Positions 45,534 through 56,570 of a stretch of 64,000 nt of DNA are shown in pieces. A program made the position numbers and the translations under genes. The stretch is from the NCBI GenBank assembly GCA_010093685.1, contig MU006238.1, forward strand, positions 314,129-378,128, written 5' to 3'. Within the stretch, counting starts at the first letter, position 1, and every line of letters begins with the position of its first letter. The notes under the pieces are model-generated. The model was not told the origin of the DNA and did no database searches. It saw only the letters and a program-made list of their open reading frames with translations. The stretch comes from Ophiobolus disseminans. Lineage: Eukaryota > Ascomycota > Dothideomycetes > Pleosporales > Phaeosphaeriaceae.

Positions 45534-45977
45534 ATGAGACTCTTCACTTATATAACCCTCCTGCCTATCCTTGCATCCGCAACGCCCATCGCCAATCCCT
45601 CCTTTGCAGCTCTTCATTCCCGCCACAACGCATGCAAAATTTTAAGCTCCCGCACTGATTGCTATGCCGCACCATCCTTTTCCGCCACTGTCCGGCGCGG
45701 AGTCACTAATGCTGATGACTTCGGTGTGAGCTGTATCGCAAAAGGTGAACATGGGGGGAAATGGGACTATGTTCCAGGGTGGAACTGCTGGGTGCCAACT
45801 GCACTGACGTTGTCGCAGTGCGAAAGTGCGTGATCTTTCCATTGTCCAAGAATGTGGCAATAGTTACTGACAAATGCTGTAGATGGCTTGGGGTTTCTTA
45901 AGGATTGGAGATATTGTCTCTGGGATGGGCTTGGGGGACTTGATCTTTTTGCGTGTGGCTGGAATGAATCGTGGTAG
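45534..45977 (+). CDS. Small secreted cysteine-rich protein, array copy 3 (extended)
   Basis: Exons 45534-45825 and 45883-45977 (128 aa). Signal peptide MRLFTYITLLPILASA, pro-region ending HSRHNAC, then FGVSCIAKG, KWDYVPGWNCW, SQCENGLGFLKDWRYCL. At the codon where four siblings stop (41st base of the final exon) this copy has TGG, so translation runs on for 17 more residues after it, ending GWNESW and adding one Cys. This looks like loss of a TGA stop. Otherwise the six family Cys are kept. Confidence 0.82.
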
Positions 45978-46360
45978 GTTTTAGACACGTCACCCGAAAT
46001 TCCCTTTCGCAAAATGACATGTAAATATGTTCTACGCCTTACTCCACTCACTTGCACGATGGATTCGCGTGATTCTCAGTATGATGTGTTGTCATGATAA
46101 GCAAGGTGATAGATACGGAAAGCGGGAAGATGCACGATATTATTGGTCGGGTAGAACAAGTTCATCGGAAAGCAACACGGATCACTAGGACACAAATATG
46201 ATTGCTGGCAGTGTTTCCACCTCGGAATATGCGTATATGCGTGGTTGTGGGAGTGACCATCGAACTGTCTCGAAAAGGTGTTCTGATTTATTTGGTATAT
46301 TATAACGTTCCGCTGCATGCACAATATCAACTATCAGTATACCCTCTCCTCACCGCCAGA

Positions 46361-46657
46361 ATGAAACTTCCGACCACTCTCCTCCTCTCCCTCATATCCG
46401 CCACCACCCTCTCCCTCCCTACCAATCCCTCCACCTCTCACACCCTCACCGCCCGCGACAAAACATGCTACACGTCCATATTGAGCATCGGCGCCGGCTG
46501 CTACAAAAGACCCTATTACGTCAGCGAGGCCTCCAAATGGATTACTACCGGCGAACGGCGGTTTGTGTGGGACTACATTCCGGGCTGGGAATGCTGGGTT
46601 GCGGCTATCGCGACAAATCCATTGTGTGAAGGCGAGGTCCTGCGGAGGTTTGATTGA
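46361..46657 (+). CDS. Small secreted cysteine-rich protein, array copy 4 (divergent)
   Basis: Unspliced frame of 98 aa. Signal peptide MKLPTTLLLSLISATTLS, pro-region ending LTARDKTC, then GAGCYKRPYY, VWDYIPGWECW, PLCEGEVL. About ten residues are missing, including the Cys of the FGVSC block, and the last Cys is absent in the unspliced frame. At the usual intron position the donor is GC instead of GT (GCGAGG), followed 54 nt later by a CTAAT branch and GTAG acceptor. Splicing there would give a short end with a terminal-region Cys. The copy is probably diverging or decaying. Confidence 0.7.
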   Translation: MKLPTTLLLSLISATTLSLPTNPSTSHTLTARDKTCYTSILSIGAGCYKRPYYVSEASKWITTGERRFVWDYIPGWECWVAAIATNPLCEGEVLRRFD

Positions 46658-47449
46658 GGAAGTAAGATGCTAATAAGGAGCGTAGTTGGGATGCCTAGAT
46701 GTGCTTGAAAGTTGGGAAGATTGCTTATGAGATGAAGGATATAGGTCTTTTTTCTTGGACATGTAGGAGAAGGAGTTTGTTAACCCAAGAAGAGTAGTGT
46801 GGGAAATGATGTGTAAAGCAAGATAACTCAAGTCGTGTTCAAGTACTTCCGCGTCCGCCCCCAATATCACGACATGAATTTACGTTGTAAACTTACTTCA
46901 GCCTAGCTTTTACTTTGCATGTTGTGATTGTATTTACACGTATCTTTGAGCTTCTGTCTTGCTAGTTTAACAGGCTCGCATGATGCCAGTCGTTGCGTGC
47001 GGCGGAGGTAGAGGACAACCAATCGACAAGCGTAAATTATCGTTCACTCTTTCACATTTGGTCAAGGTCGGACCAAGATGTCGGTGCTCATACATACCAT
47101 TAAAAATGCTCAATACGTTCATCGGAAAAGTCCATGCACCCTTGGAGACATTGGTGTATGTACAACCATAAGCCGCCAAGTTCCCGTTATGTGTAACGCA
47201 TCCCGAAGTCGACCTCTTTTAGTACCACCCTCCACATATACCCGCTACTTGTGAGCATGTGTGCCCCAATTCGTACGTTGGAGGAACTTTTATCCACCTT
47301 TCAATGTTCTGTGTATTTCTAGTGGGGCTTTCCGGTCAAGGCAGAGATACATAATTGTGGACGACTGCAACAAACTTGAGACGCTTCCATCACTCATCAT
47401 TCCCCGGCATCAACAAAGCCGATTTACTCACCAACACGAACCACCCATC

Positions 47450-47817
47450 ATGAGATTTCCCACAATCTTCATCCTCCTCCCCATACTTACCTCCGCTTCC
47501 GCCCTCCTTCCCCGCGACAACACATGCCACACCGCGCCCGACGGAGGCGCCTGCCAGGCGAAGCCTTCCTACTCCAGCGAACGCATCGAATGGATCTCAG
47601 ATGATGTTTTCTTTGACGTTAGCTGCAGCGCCGCGGGTCTCGGGAACACTCAGAAATGGGCTTATGTTCCGGGGAGGGGGTGTTGGATCATTGCGGAGAA
47701 AACGAATGCCGGATGTGAGGGTAAGTCTTTAGGCAGGTGTCTGTGATTGGTGATGTGGGGCTGATGAATTTTGTAGATGGTCTAGATTACAGGAAAGATT
47801 TCAAGGGATGTTTGTGA
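47450..47817 (+). CDS. Small secreted cysteine-rich protein, array copy 5
   Basis: Exons 47450-47720 and 47777-47817 (103 aa). Signal peptide MRFPTIFILLPILTSASA followed almost at once by LLPRDNTC. Blocks: FFDVSCSAAG, KWAYVPGRGCW, AGCEDGLDYRKDFKGCL. All six family Cys are kept. The intron is 56 nt and phase 1, and the final exon is 41 nt, as in copies 1, 2 and 6. The shortest pro-region of the family, and an intact copy. Confidence 0.83.
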
Positions 47818-48643
47818 GGAAGACGTGGTATTCCAAGGTTGGGTTGAGCTGCGAGATGTGACGATGGGGATGTTGTATGTTTTGTGGTGTTGAGTAGAGT
47901 GCGGACCTCAGTGATGGATTAAAATTTGTGTTTACTGATGTGTCGCAATCCATGTTAACGCTGGTGCACATTGGCTGTTTTTTACCATGCTTTTACCTAT
48001 CTGTCCATTTTATGAACCGCGAAGCAACCCATCGCCAAAATTACTTGATCGATGACAAGAGTATGGCGATGCAAAAGAGTGAGTGCAACGTCAGTGACGT
48101 AAAACCGACAAAACTCGCCAAAGCTCCTGCCTTCGTTCTGCCACCCTAGACACACGCGCTCAAAATATTAATACCAGCCGTCCTCTTTTCCACCTCGTCA
48201 CGTACCTCGTCTCATCACTATGCTGTATTGGTATCGATGCGCTGCATGCCGTATCTCGCTCACGACGACCATGTTTGCAAACCTTGGAATTGTGATCGTG
48301 GCTCATCTTCCCGTCTCACTTCCGCCCCATCACATCACATCTTGTACAACACACTCACCGGAGACCCCGAGCCTCCGTATGGCTCGGAAGTGCGACCCAG
48401 CCCCGAAAGACGACAGAGCACTCATCACCATGCAAGCAAACGATTTTAACACATCTCAGTCTTCCCGATCACCTGCATAGTCGTTCTACAGATGCGCAGT
48501 CCACGGTCAAACATACCGCCGCTATCTGTTTGTGTAGAAACATGACCGGTCAAACCATACTTCCTCTTCCCTTCTTTCTTTACATCTTCTTCATCAATCT
48601 CCAATGCTGATCTCTAGCCAAGCACAAACCTCCTAACAGCACC
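47818..48643. other. Intergenic within the array
   Basis: Spacer between copies 5 and 6. Plus-strand frames at 47928-48149 and 48220-48480 have no family motif. No remnant copy recognised. Confidence 0.4.
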
Positions 48644-49029
48644 ATGAAACTCCCCACCCTCTTCTCTCCTGCCCTCCTCCTTCTCCTCGCCTCGACCACT
48701 CAATGACGAACAATCTTTCCGCCCGGGACGTCCCCTGCAGAGTGGTCCCCTACCGCGTGCACTGCTACACGACGCCCACCTCAAACCTTATCGCACGCCT
48801 TGTCAAGCTCTCCCACGCCTTCGACGTGAGTTGCGTAGCAAAGGGCACGCCCGGCTGGCTGGATTGGCTGTATGTGCCAGGATGGCAGTGCTGGATAACT
48901 TCTGCGACTGTGGAGAAGGGGTGTGCAGGTATGTTTTTCTGTTCACATGAGGGGATGGGTAGAAGAGGAGAGGGCTGACAGTGTTCAGATGGGTTGCCGG
49001 AGTATCAGGTTTGGAGGGAGTGTTTGTGA
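48644..49029 (+). pseudogene. Small secreted cysteine-rich protein, array copy 6, frameshifted
   Basis: A signal-peptide-like frame (MKLPTLFSPALLLLLASTTQ) starts at 48644 but stops at once. The mature domain continues in another frame from about 48703: LSARDVPC, FDVSCVAKG, WLYVPGWQCW, KGCADGLPEYQVWRECL, with all six Cys and the normal phase-1 intron (48929-48988) and 41-nt last exon. A small indel near 48700 therefore separates export signal from mature part. Either the copy is dead, or an 88-aa leaderless form is made from the ATG at 48703. Confidence 0.78.
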
Positions 49030-49371
49030 GGAGGGGAGAGCCGGAAGGGAGGACGGCGCTGGAGTGATCCTGGCTTTGTGGTGGAATCGGGGGAGAACGA
49101 ATGTAGTAGCCATGTGAATTTTACCAGCTTCATACCGTTCACTCTGTCATATCAGCGCGTTCTTATCATCAGTTAAAAAACTTTCGCGCTTTATGCAGTG
49201 AATGGTGGATTTTTGATCTGGACATATAATGTTGTACATTTCTCTCTTTTTTGATATACGTACATGTAGCTGAGTGCTAGCCGGAAATACTCCACATATG
49301 CGTGATATTATACAATGCATTTCCTTACATATGTCAAATCGTACCATCACCACTCTTTGCTTTTCGGTATC

Positions 49372-50477
49372 CTACTTCCTCTCCAACACACCCGTATTCG
49401 CGTCCCCGGCATCATGCGCGCCCTTGGGCACAAGCTGCTCACTCTCACTCGTGGGCTCCTCGCTCTTCGGCTTGGCGTCAGGCTTGTAGTTGTTCGGTAC
49501 GAGGTCGAGTCCTGGTCGGCTTTCAGATGGTGGAGGTTTTGAGGATCGCTCATCAGACTGCTTGCCCTTGTCTGCTGGTGCGGCTTCGGTCGAGGGCTTG
49601 GACGTTGCCGGCTTGGAGGGCTTTTGTGACGAGGGAGCGGGTGTAGAGTCGGAGTACGCGGACGAGGGTACGGAGTCGGTATGCGCAGGGGCAGGATGGG
49701 CGGCGTCGGAGGTTAAGTCGTCTTCGTCGTCTGCGTCGGAGTCGAGTTCTGAGCCGTAGACTTCGGGGTATTTGCGGAAGCAGTTTTGCATGTCCCTGTC
49801 CCTTGTTAGCCCTCATGTTCAGTCTCTTGAGTCATACAAACTCACTTGAATCGATCGATGCAGTCCATGCCCTTGGGCTCCTCGGTCGAGTAAACAAAGC
49901 AGCTAAACGCCTCCTTGAACTCAGGACCACAGGGCCCATCCGCCATGCCGCCCAGACACGGGCAGTCCCAATTGATCTCGCCGGTTTCGGGGTTGAATGC
50001 GCCTTGCTGGCCTGCCTCGTCCTCTAAGCCTTCCATGCCACCTTCGCCACCACTTACTGGTTGCGCATTCCGTTGTGTGCTCAAGGCCTCTTTTTGCGTC
50101 TGTTCATCGAGTTTCGCCTGCACAGCTCTTCGCTTCTCGCGCTCTGCGGTTATGGATTCGATGGTGGGAAGATGCTCGGATTCGATTTCGGTTTCGGGGA
50201 GGGGTTGTACGGGGTCTGCGATGCGTTGTTAGCTGCGTTCGTCCTCTCCGTCGTCATCCGAGCATCGTCAAGACGTACGATTAGGCTCTTCCGCGAAAAC
50301 ATCTGTCGTGTTGTAGTAGTATATAATTGTTCCTGCAATGCCGAATCGCGCGACTAAGCTCTTCCAGCTTCTTGACTTTTGTGTTGGCGGAGCTGTGCTG
50401 ATGTATCGCCGCGCGGGCGCAATAGTGCGAGGGAGCGCTGTTGAACGCGCAATTAATCGTGGGGCTGCCCGAAACAT
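49372..50477 (-). CDS. MIA40: MIA40, mitochondrial IMS import oxidoreductase
   Basis: Mitochondrial intermembrane-space import and assembly protein 40, which oxidises incoming twin-CX9C and CX3C proteins and is recycled by Erv1. Exons (minus): 50279-50477, 49846-50215 and 49372-49795 (993 nt, 330 aa). A presequence (MFRAAPRLIARSTALPRTIA) is followed by one membrane anchor (ARFGIAGTIIYYYN). The catalytic CPC lies in INWDCPCLGGMADGPCG. Twin CX9C follows: GPCGPEFKEAFSCFVYS and GMDCIDRFK-DMQNCFRKYP, the second split by an intron. The C-terminal 120 residues are a Ser/Pro/Lys-rich low-complexity tail, usual for fungal orthologues. Confidence 0.96.
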
Positions 50478-51157
50478 GATGTTGACAAGAAAAGACAGAA
50501 AAGAGCTAAAGAAAGAAAGCCGTGGTAGACGTTGACGGAAATGTTGTCGTGACGTAGAAATTCGATGTACGGGGCACTAGATTTCTAAGCCGAGCTTCAG
50601 GGCGATGACCAGGCTGTTCCTGAACGGCGATCGCTTGGTCACGTGCTGAAAGTACTATCGTCTGGAGATTGTCCCGACGTAAATGTGCGCCATGCCATTT
50701 GAGTAAATAATGCTAAAGAAGCCGAAGTGTTTTTGTAAGAGGAGGATTGTAGCTCTCTCAATCTATAGAGCTCCATGGACTCAGGGTTGAGCTGAAGCAA
50801 GAATGTCGGCGCATGACAATAGTCATGTCTAAATCGCGACGTCTCCAGTCACACGACTCTTGATCAAATCAAAGACCTATGAACCACAAATGTTGGATAC
50901 ACCCAAAACACACTTTCTAGGCGAAATTGGTAAATCATGGGTATTGTTGAATAGTAGAGCTCCGTATATACAGAAGAAGACCTGCCATACCTGCCTACTC
51001 CAAGCTAGAACAGAGTCGAGAATCATATGCGTGCCATCATACTACCAAGTCCAGCCAAAAAATGCCCGACATGGCTATATCCACTAACCGTGCGTTGTGG
51101 AGGGAGTAGTCGCTCACCAAAGCGTGGAGCGCATCCTTCAGTCGCGTAAGACACCCC
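50478..51157. other. Intergenic
   Basis: No gene. It lies between the 5' end of MIA40 and the 3' end of the OM14-like gene. Confidence 0.4.
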
Positions 51158-51912
51158 CTACTTCTTTGGTGGGTACTGCTTGAAGAAGTATCTAGGTACG
51201 ATTAGCACACGATCTATCCACCTTCATTTGGATCAACGTACTGGCTGACGTAGTAGTCACCGACACCTAGCAACCCAACAACACCGACCCATGCGGCAAC
51301 GAGCTTGCCAGTCAACTCTCCGCGAGCGTATTTCCTGTATGCACCGATCCCAAGTACACTAGCCAGAACGGCAGCACCGATGGCATTGCCCAGCACCACC
51401 GGGTTGTCTGAGTTCTTCTTAACTTTGTCCTTTGCTTGCTCCTTCTTCGCGGCGGCCTTGTCCTTGAGCTCCTTGGCTTCCCTCTTGATCTCCTGCTCAC
51501 GCTCCTGGCGGTCAGCCTGGGTATCGGTCTTCACGGACTGGCTCTCGTAGTCGGAAGGCACAGAGGAGATGTGCGGGCTGTCGACGTCGACGAGGGAGGA
51601 GACGCTATCATCGCTATGTTGGACCTCGGGCAAGGCAGGCGCGCGACTGTGGTTGTGTCAGTATAAGCTTGTCTTTCTTTCGGCGTCCAGAATGGTCATG
51701 TGTGGTTCTGCCGTGCTTCATGTGAAGAGGCGTGTGGCCTTAAAACACGGTCGCATACCCATCGTGCACAAAGACGATGTTTCGGCAAACTATGGTAGGG
51801 ATTACTCACGCCTGCGCCAACATTAGCTTCGACTCGAGATATGTTTCTGTAATACACTCACTTCTTCTGGGCTCTGCTTGGGGCCCTTTGCAGCGATATC
51901 CGCGTACGACAT
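51158..51912 (-). CDS. OM14-like mitochondrial outer-membrane protein
   Basis: Small protein ending in the OM14 C-terminal domain (outer-membrane receptor for ribosome-nascent chain complexes in yeast). Exons (minus): 51862-51912, a 2-nt exon 51810-51811, 51242-51646 and 51158-51191 (492 nt, 163 aa). The N-terminus MSYADIAAKGPKQSPEE is typical of fungal relatives. The centre is a charged helix (REQEIKREAKELKDKAAAKK). The C-terminus has two hydrophobic segments (AIGAAVLASVLGIGAYRKY, AAWVGVVGLLGVGDYYVSQ) and ends YFFKQYPPKK after a phase-2 splice. The 2-nt exon (GC) is flanked by a good branch-acceptor (GCTAATG..GCAG) and donor (GTGAGT) and is needed to keep frame. Confidence 0.82.
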
Positions 51913-52693
51913 GGTGACCGAGTTGCTTGGTGGGTGGCTAGGTGTAGAGAGGTCAAGGTAAAGACGACGATCGAGGAGTAGACGAAGGATGCGGCAGCTG
52001 CAGTCAAACGGTCGTTATCGTGGAAGCTTTAGGCGGATGTAGCGAACAAAAGGACGATCGTGTGATGCCGGGGGAAACAGGCTCCCTCACATGCTAGCGA
52101 GCGGTGAGTGTGCTACGTCATGCTCGGTAATTTAGCGCGTGAACAACAATCGCCAAGGCTAGGAACAGAACAAGGTCGATCATCCCACCCAACACCCGCA
52201 GCGTTCACAAAAATAGCATTCCATCAAGCAGGAACTTGTCGATTTAACTCTAGCGTCCAAAGGGTATTATATCAAATCCGGAGTCACTTCGCTACCAATT
52301 GACAATCTTTGTGCTCCGAACCTCCACCCATGCCAAAAAGAGATGTCCTATGATACAAGAAGCCAGAAAGACGATCAAAGTAGATCGTAGAATATGGACA
52401 CCTCGAAGATCCCCCGCATATAACATCAAAATGGGCTAGCAATGCAATGCAGCCGGTGCGAAGGAGGGCAATTAACTGCCCAACCTTTTGTATTAGTCGC
52501 ATGCTTAGCAGTCGCTCAACGCTGTCAATGAAATTGTGTCCAAAAATGAGATTCGAGCGTGAATGCTGGGGACCGGTTGATATCCTGGCTTGCAGGCCGT
52601 GTTACGCGCACGGCATAAGTTTTGAGCGAGCGAGGCAAATGGCTGTCAGGGACGGAAACATGGGCAGTGTGCCTACAAAAGGGCTCGCGCTTT
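51913..52693. other. Intergenic
   Basis: Promoter of the OM14-like gene and 3' flank of the RhoGAP gene. No gene seen. Confidence 0.4.
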
Positions 52694-55600
52694 TCAGTCG
52701 TCACTAAAGACCGACTTGTAGTTCTCGAGCAATGCTTGAACGGCAACACGCTGCGCCTGGGAGTCCTGGAGCTCGCGCTGGATGTCCATGGGCCGCATGA
52801 TGGTTGGGGCGAAGACAACTGCAAGGTTGAGAGGAGTCATCTGGATACTTGTTAATCACGGTAGGTCAAGGCTGTGATCAAGATGCTCACCAAGTTGTCG
52901 CTCGCGTGTTGGATGACGCGCGAAAGATGGAACACCAGGAACTGGAGGGTGTCGCGATGTGCTTTGGGTATCTCATTCACAGCAGCAAGTAATGCCTTGG
53001 TCTGGACCTCTGGATCTTGGACCTCTGATTACTTGGTTAGTCATATCCTGTAGTAGTGGGCGTGAAACTTACGGCCAGCCTCCAGAAACTGATCATACAC
53101 GTCATACGTAATAAGGGGCACTGGCAGCCTGCGGAAGTAGTTCTTCAGTGCCGACGTCACGGCGTGGATGTCCAGATCTGGGTCTGATATATCATGCTCA
53201 CCGTCGGCCTCGAAGCCACTTCGGACCTGGTTAACTTGTGAGGTACCGCCGCTTTTGCGATAGACGCCTTCCACGTCCATACCACGCAGCTCGACTTCTT
53301 CGATGCAGCGACTGACGATTCTTGGGATCATCTGCTTCTCAAACTCGCAACGAGCGCTGAGATCTGAGCCAAATAAAACAGTGCTAGCATCAGCGGCCAA
53401 GTTTGCGCTGCTGTTGTTTTGTTGCATCGCTCTAACGCGATCTTGCGGATACTGCCGGCCATTTGCTTGGGGTTTCCCACTGAACCAAGCCCGGGGCGTT
53501 CCCTGCTCGTCCCTACTCTTGATTGAGTTAGACATGGAGGCGAGGTCAGGCTGTGTATGTACAGCGCCATATGGCGTGCCAATGACCCTGACACTGTTGT
53601 ATTCGTCTTGCTTTTGCTCAGACCCGAATGCCCCTTTGAAGCCCTTCGTGACGTTCTTGGTGATAGCTTGACCACCCTTCTTCCAAGTCGAGAATTTGGT
53701 GGGCTTGCCTGTCTTTCGGATGTTGACTACTTGAGGCTGTGCGAGTGTGGCCTCACTGTCGGCTTCGTGCAGATTTGCGAATGACTGCTCATGCGGTAAA
53801 CTGTGAGTATCCACCGACAATTCCGACTTTCCGCCCCTTGATTGAGAATTGTAGATTCCAAGACCGTTGGCGGAAGAGTCGAAGTTTGCTGGTGCACTCT
53901 TTTTGTTACTCTGGAGTGACTTTTGTATACTTTCAACGATGTCGCGGTTCGTCGCGGTCAGCTTAGCGTTTGCTGAAGTGAGGGACTCATACTCCTGGAA
54001 ACCCTTGTCTTTCATCTGGATCAAGTTTGAAATTTCGTCCGTCAGCTCAGATCTCTTTGAAATCAGGTCCTCTATTTGTCCCGAGAGTTGGTCTTTAAGT
54101 TTGTGCAGCGAGTTTGCAAAGTCTTTCAAGATGTCAGACTTGAGCTGGTTGAGATCCATTGAGCCGTTGCTGTCCTTGGCCTGCTTCAGGTGCTCAGTCA
54201 TGATTTCAAGTTCTCGGATCACGACTTCGCGTTGCGTATCCAGGACCGCCATGGTGTTTCGCTTCTCCCGAAGTACGGTGTTCGCTTGCTTGATGTCGGC
54301 AGCGCTGTGCATTGACTCTTGCAGTCCGTTCTTCTCGGCCTCCAACTCAGCAATGCGTTGCTGGGCGCGTCGAAGCTCGTTGCGGAGATTGACGCTTTCT
54401 TCTCTCGTGTCTGGCGAGGCCACTGTCGGGCTGCTGATGTCGATCGAACCGTTCGTGGGCCACTTCTTGTGACCGCGAGACTGGTTGATCGAACCGCGAT
54501 CGCTGAAACTACGGCCGTGCTTGGACACAGCGTTAGAGACTCGCCGGAAGACGCCAGCATCTCTTTCCTCCTTCTCTTGTTGACTTCCAAGTAGACGCGC
54601 AAAGTCTTCGTCCATGGAGAAATCACCCTGATGACTATAGCGGGGCAAATTGGGCGTAGTGTATGGGTCTCGTGAAGCTTCACTTTGCGCACTGCTAATG
54701 GACTCACTAGTCTTGTGGGTCTGAGGTGCCGGCGGCTGGGGAGGAGCTCGGGGTGAAGTAAAGTTCTGCGCCGACTGAGGTGCAGGCCTTCCCAAGGACC
54801 GCGCTGGTGGCGGTGGAACATCAGGGAAGGACTTTGTTGGTGGAGAATCTACGGGACTGGTGATGCCCAGTCCAGCATTCAACTGTGCTGTTGCGGCATT
54901 GGTGGAAGACGTGCGCTCGGGATGGCTGACTGTGGGAGTGGTGGGCAACGGTGCTGTCTTTTCGGATCGTGTTATGGACGCAGAAGGCCTCAGTGCCGAG
55001 GGGTTGAGCGAGTCTCCTCGGGCTGGACGCTCGACGATACGCTCGACTTGCGAGTGAGAGCTGAACGAGGATTCGGATGTACTAGGCGAGTCCTGTTCCA
55101 CGGGTACGGGCGGAGATGATGTGAAGCTAGGTTCGATCAAGGGTCGACTTAGCCGCGCAGACATGTCTACGGTAGGTGAGCTAAGTTGCGGCATCTGAGA
55201 CTGGGGCGGTGTGTTGGACTCGGAATCTTTGCGCTTCGCCTCAGCTTTCTTGTTCTTTGGAACGTCCTGCAGCTTGAAGGGTTCTGCGGCAGAGGAGGGT
55301 GCTGGAGAGGCATGTTGGCTCTGCGACCGGATAGGAGCAGAAGGCGAATCTGCAACTTCCTTCCGTTTGCGCAGTGTTTCCGCCAAGTGGTCCGATGGCT
55401 GCCTGCCCTTCTCCTGGTATGCAATGTGCGGGCTTTGCGGCGGTCGCCTTTCCGTCGAAGCAGATCGCGAGCCGTTCTCCTTTAATGCCTCCCGGTGGTC
55501 GCCCGAGGGCCTGTTGAAGTAGTCTCGATTGGGCTTCCCCTCGGCGACGGCTGGCTGGCTACTTCCTACCGTGCGATCCGCGTATTTGCTCATCGGTCGG

Positions 55601-56570
55601 CCCAGGGGAGACGGGCCGGGAGCAGTGTTGGGATCGAGCGCGAAGGGCAGCATAATGCCGTCGTCGGTGGGGTCCGCAACAGTAACGTGATTGTTGTCTT
55701 TGTTGTATGTTGTAGCTGGGAGCGTGGCATTGTCTGCATTGAGGCTGTTGACCACAGCGCTGGGCTCGGGGCTCTTGAACTTCTGCTCACCCCTCCGCGA
55801 CATGTCGGTCAGGGCGGGGGACGGATCGCGCCTGAAATTCGAAGACGAGTCGCCCCTTCTTGAGTGGGGTGGGCGTGGGGATACATCGGTTGTGGTGGGC
55901 TCCGAAAAGACCTCCGACGGGGTGTCGATGTCAGGAGTGTACGTGGGACGCTCCTGGGGAGGCAAGGCGGGCAGCGATTTGTCCACTTTGGGCGCTGGCC
56001 CGGGTGGAGGTTTTTTAGACTTCTTGCGCCGGCGAGCCATGAGCGACTCGTGGCAGGACATGCAGAAGATGCCCTGCGAGGTGCGGGCATAGCGCAGGTT
56101 CTCAATCTTGCGCTTGCAATTCCGGCACCTGAAGCAGTTGGCACAGAAGGCCTGGTCGCCCGTCAGGATGGCCAGGTCCTCGATCTTGTTGCCGCAGTGG
56201 TTGCAGCTATACGTGCAGTTGTTGCATATCAGCGAGCCGTCGCCGAGGAGCAGCAGGTTCGCATCCGAGTCGAGGAGGGTGCCGCACGTGTTGCAGCGGA
56301 AGCAGTCGATGTGCCATCGGTTGCCCGCTGTTGGATGTCAGTGTGTCATTCGGCCATGGCTGCGTGGGTGGGAAGGCGCGAGGGGCGTGTGTCTCAATGG
56401 GAAATGCATACCGAGCTCGAAGGCCTTTCCTTCCTCGAGGATCTGGACTTGGATTAGCGACTGCCGGCGGGCGTGGATAGGGCGTGTTCTACCTCTCCGC
56501 ACCCCTTGCACGGATACACGACGTCGTCCTGGTCCAGCGGCGACTCGGGATATGCACCTGGCGAGTCCAT
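52694..56570 (-). CDS. LIM-domain Rho GTPase-activating protein
   Basis: Rho-type GAP of the fungal Rga1/Rga2 group, which switches off Cdc42/Rho GTPases at growth sites. Exons (minus): 56493-56570, 56412-56442, 53073-56327, 52891-53024 and 52694-52840 (3645 nt, 1214 aa). Two LIM domains at the N-terminus: CKGCGEILEEGKAFEL to the CNNC after LLLLGDGSLI, and CNHCGNKIEDLAIL to GIFCMSC. A long Pro/Ser-rich disordered region follows, with a coiled coil (ELRRAQQRIAELEAEKNGLQ onward). RhoGAP lies at about 1040-1205: arginine finger in GVYRKSGG, ALKNYFRRLPVPLI, LVFHLSRVIQH, MTPLNLAVVFAPTIMRP. Complete at both ends. Confidence 0.95.
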
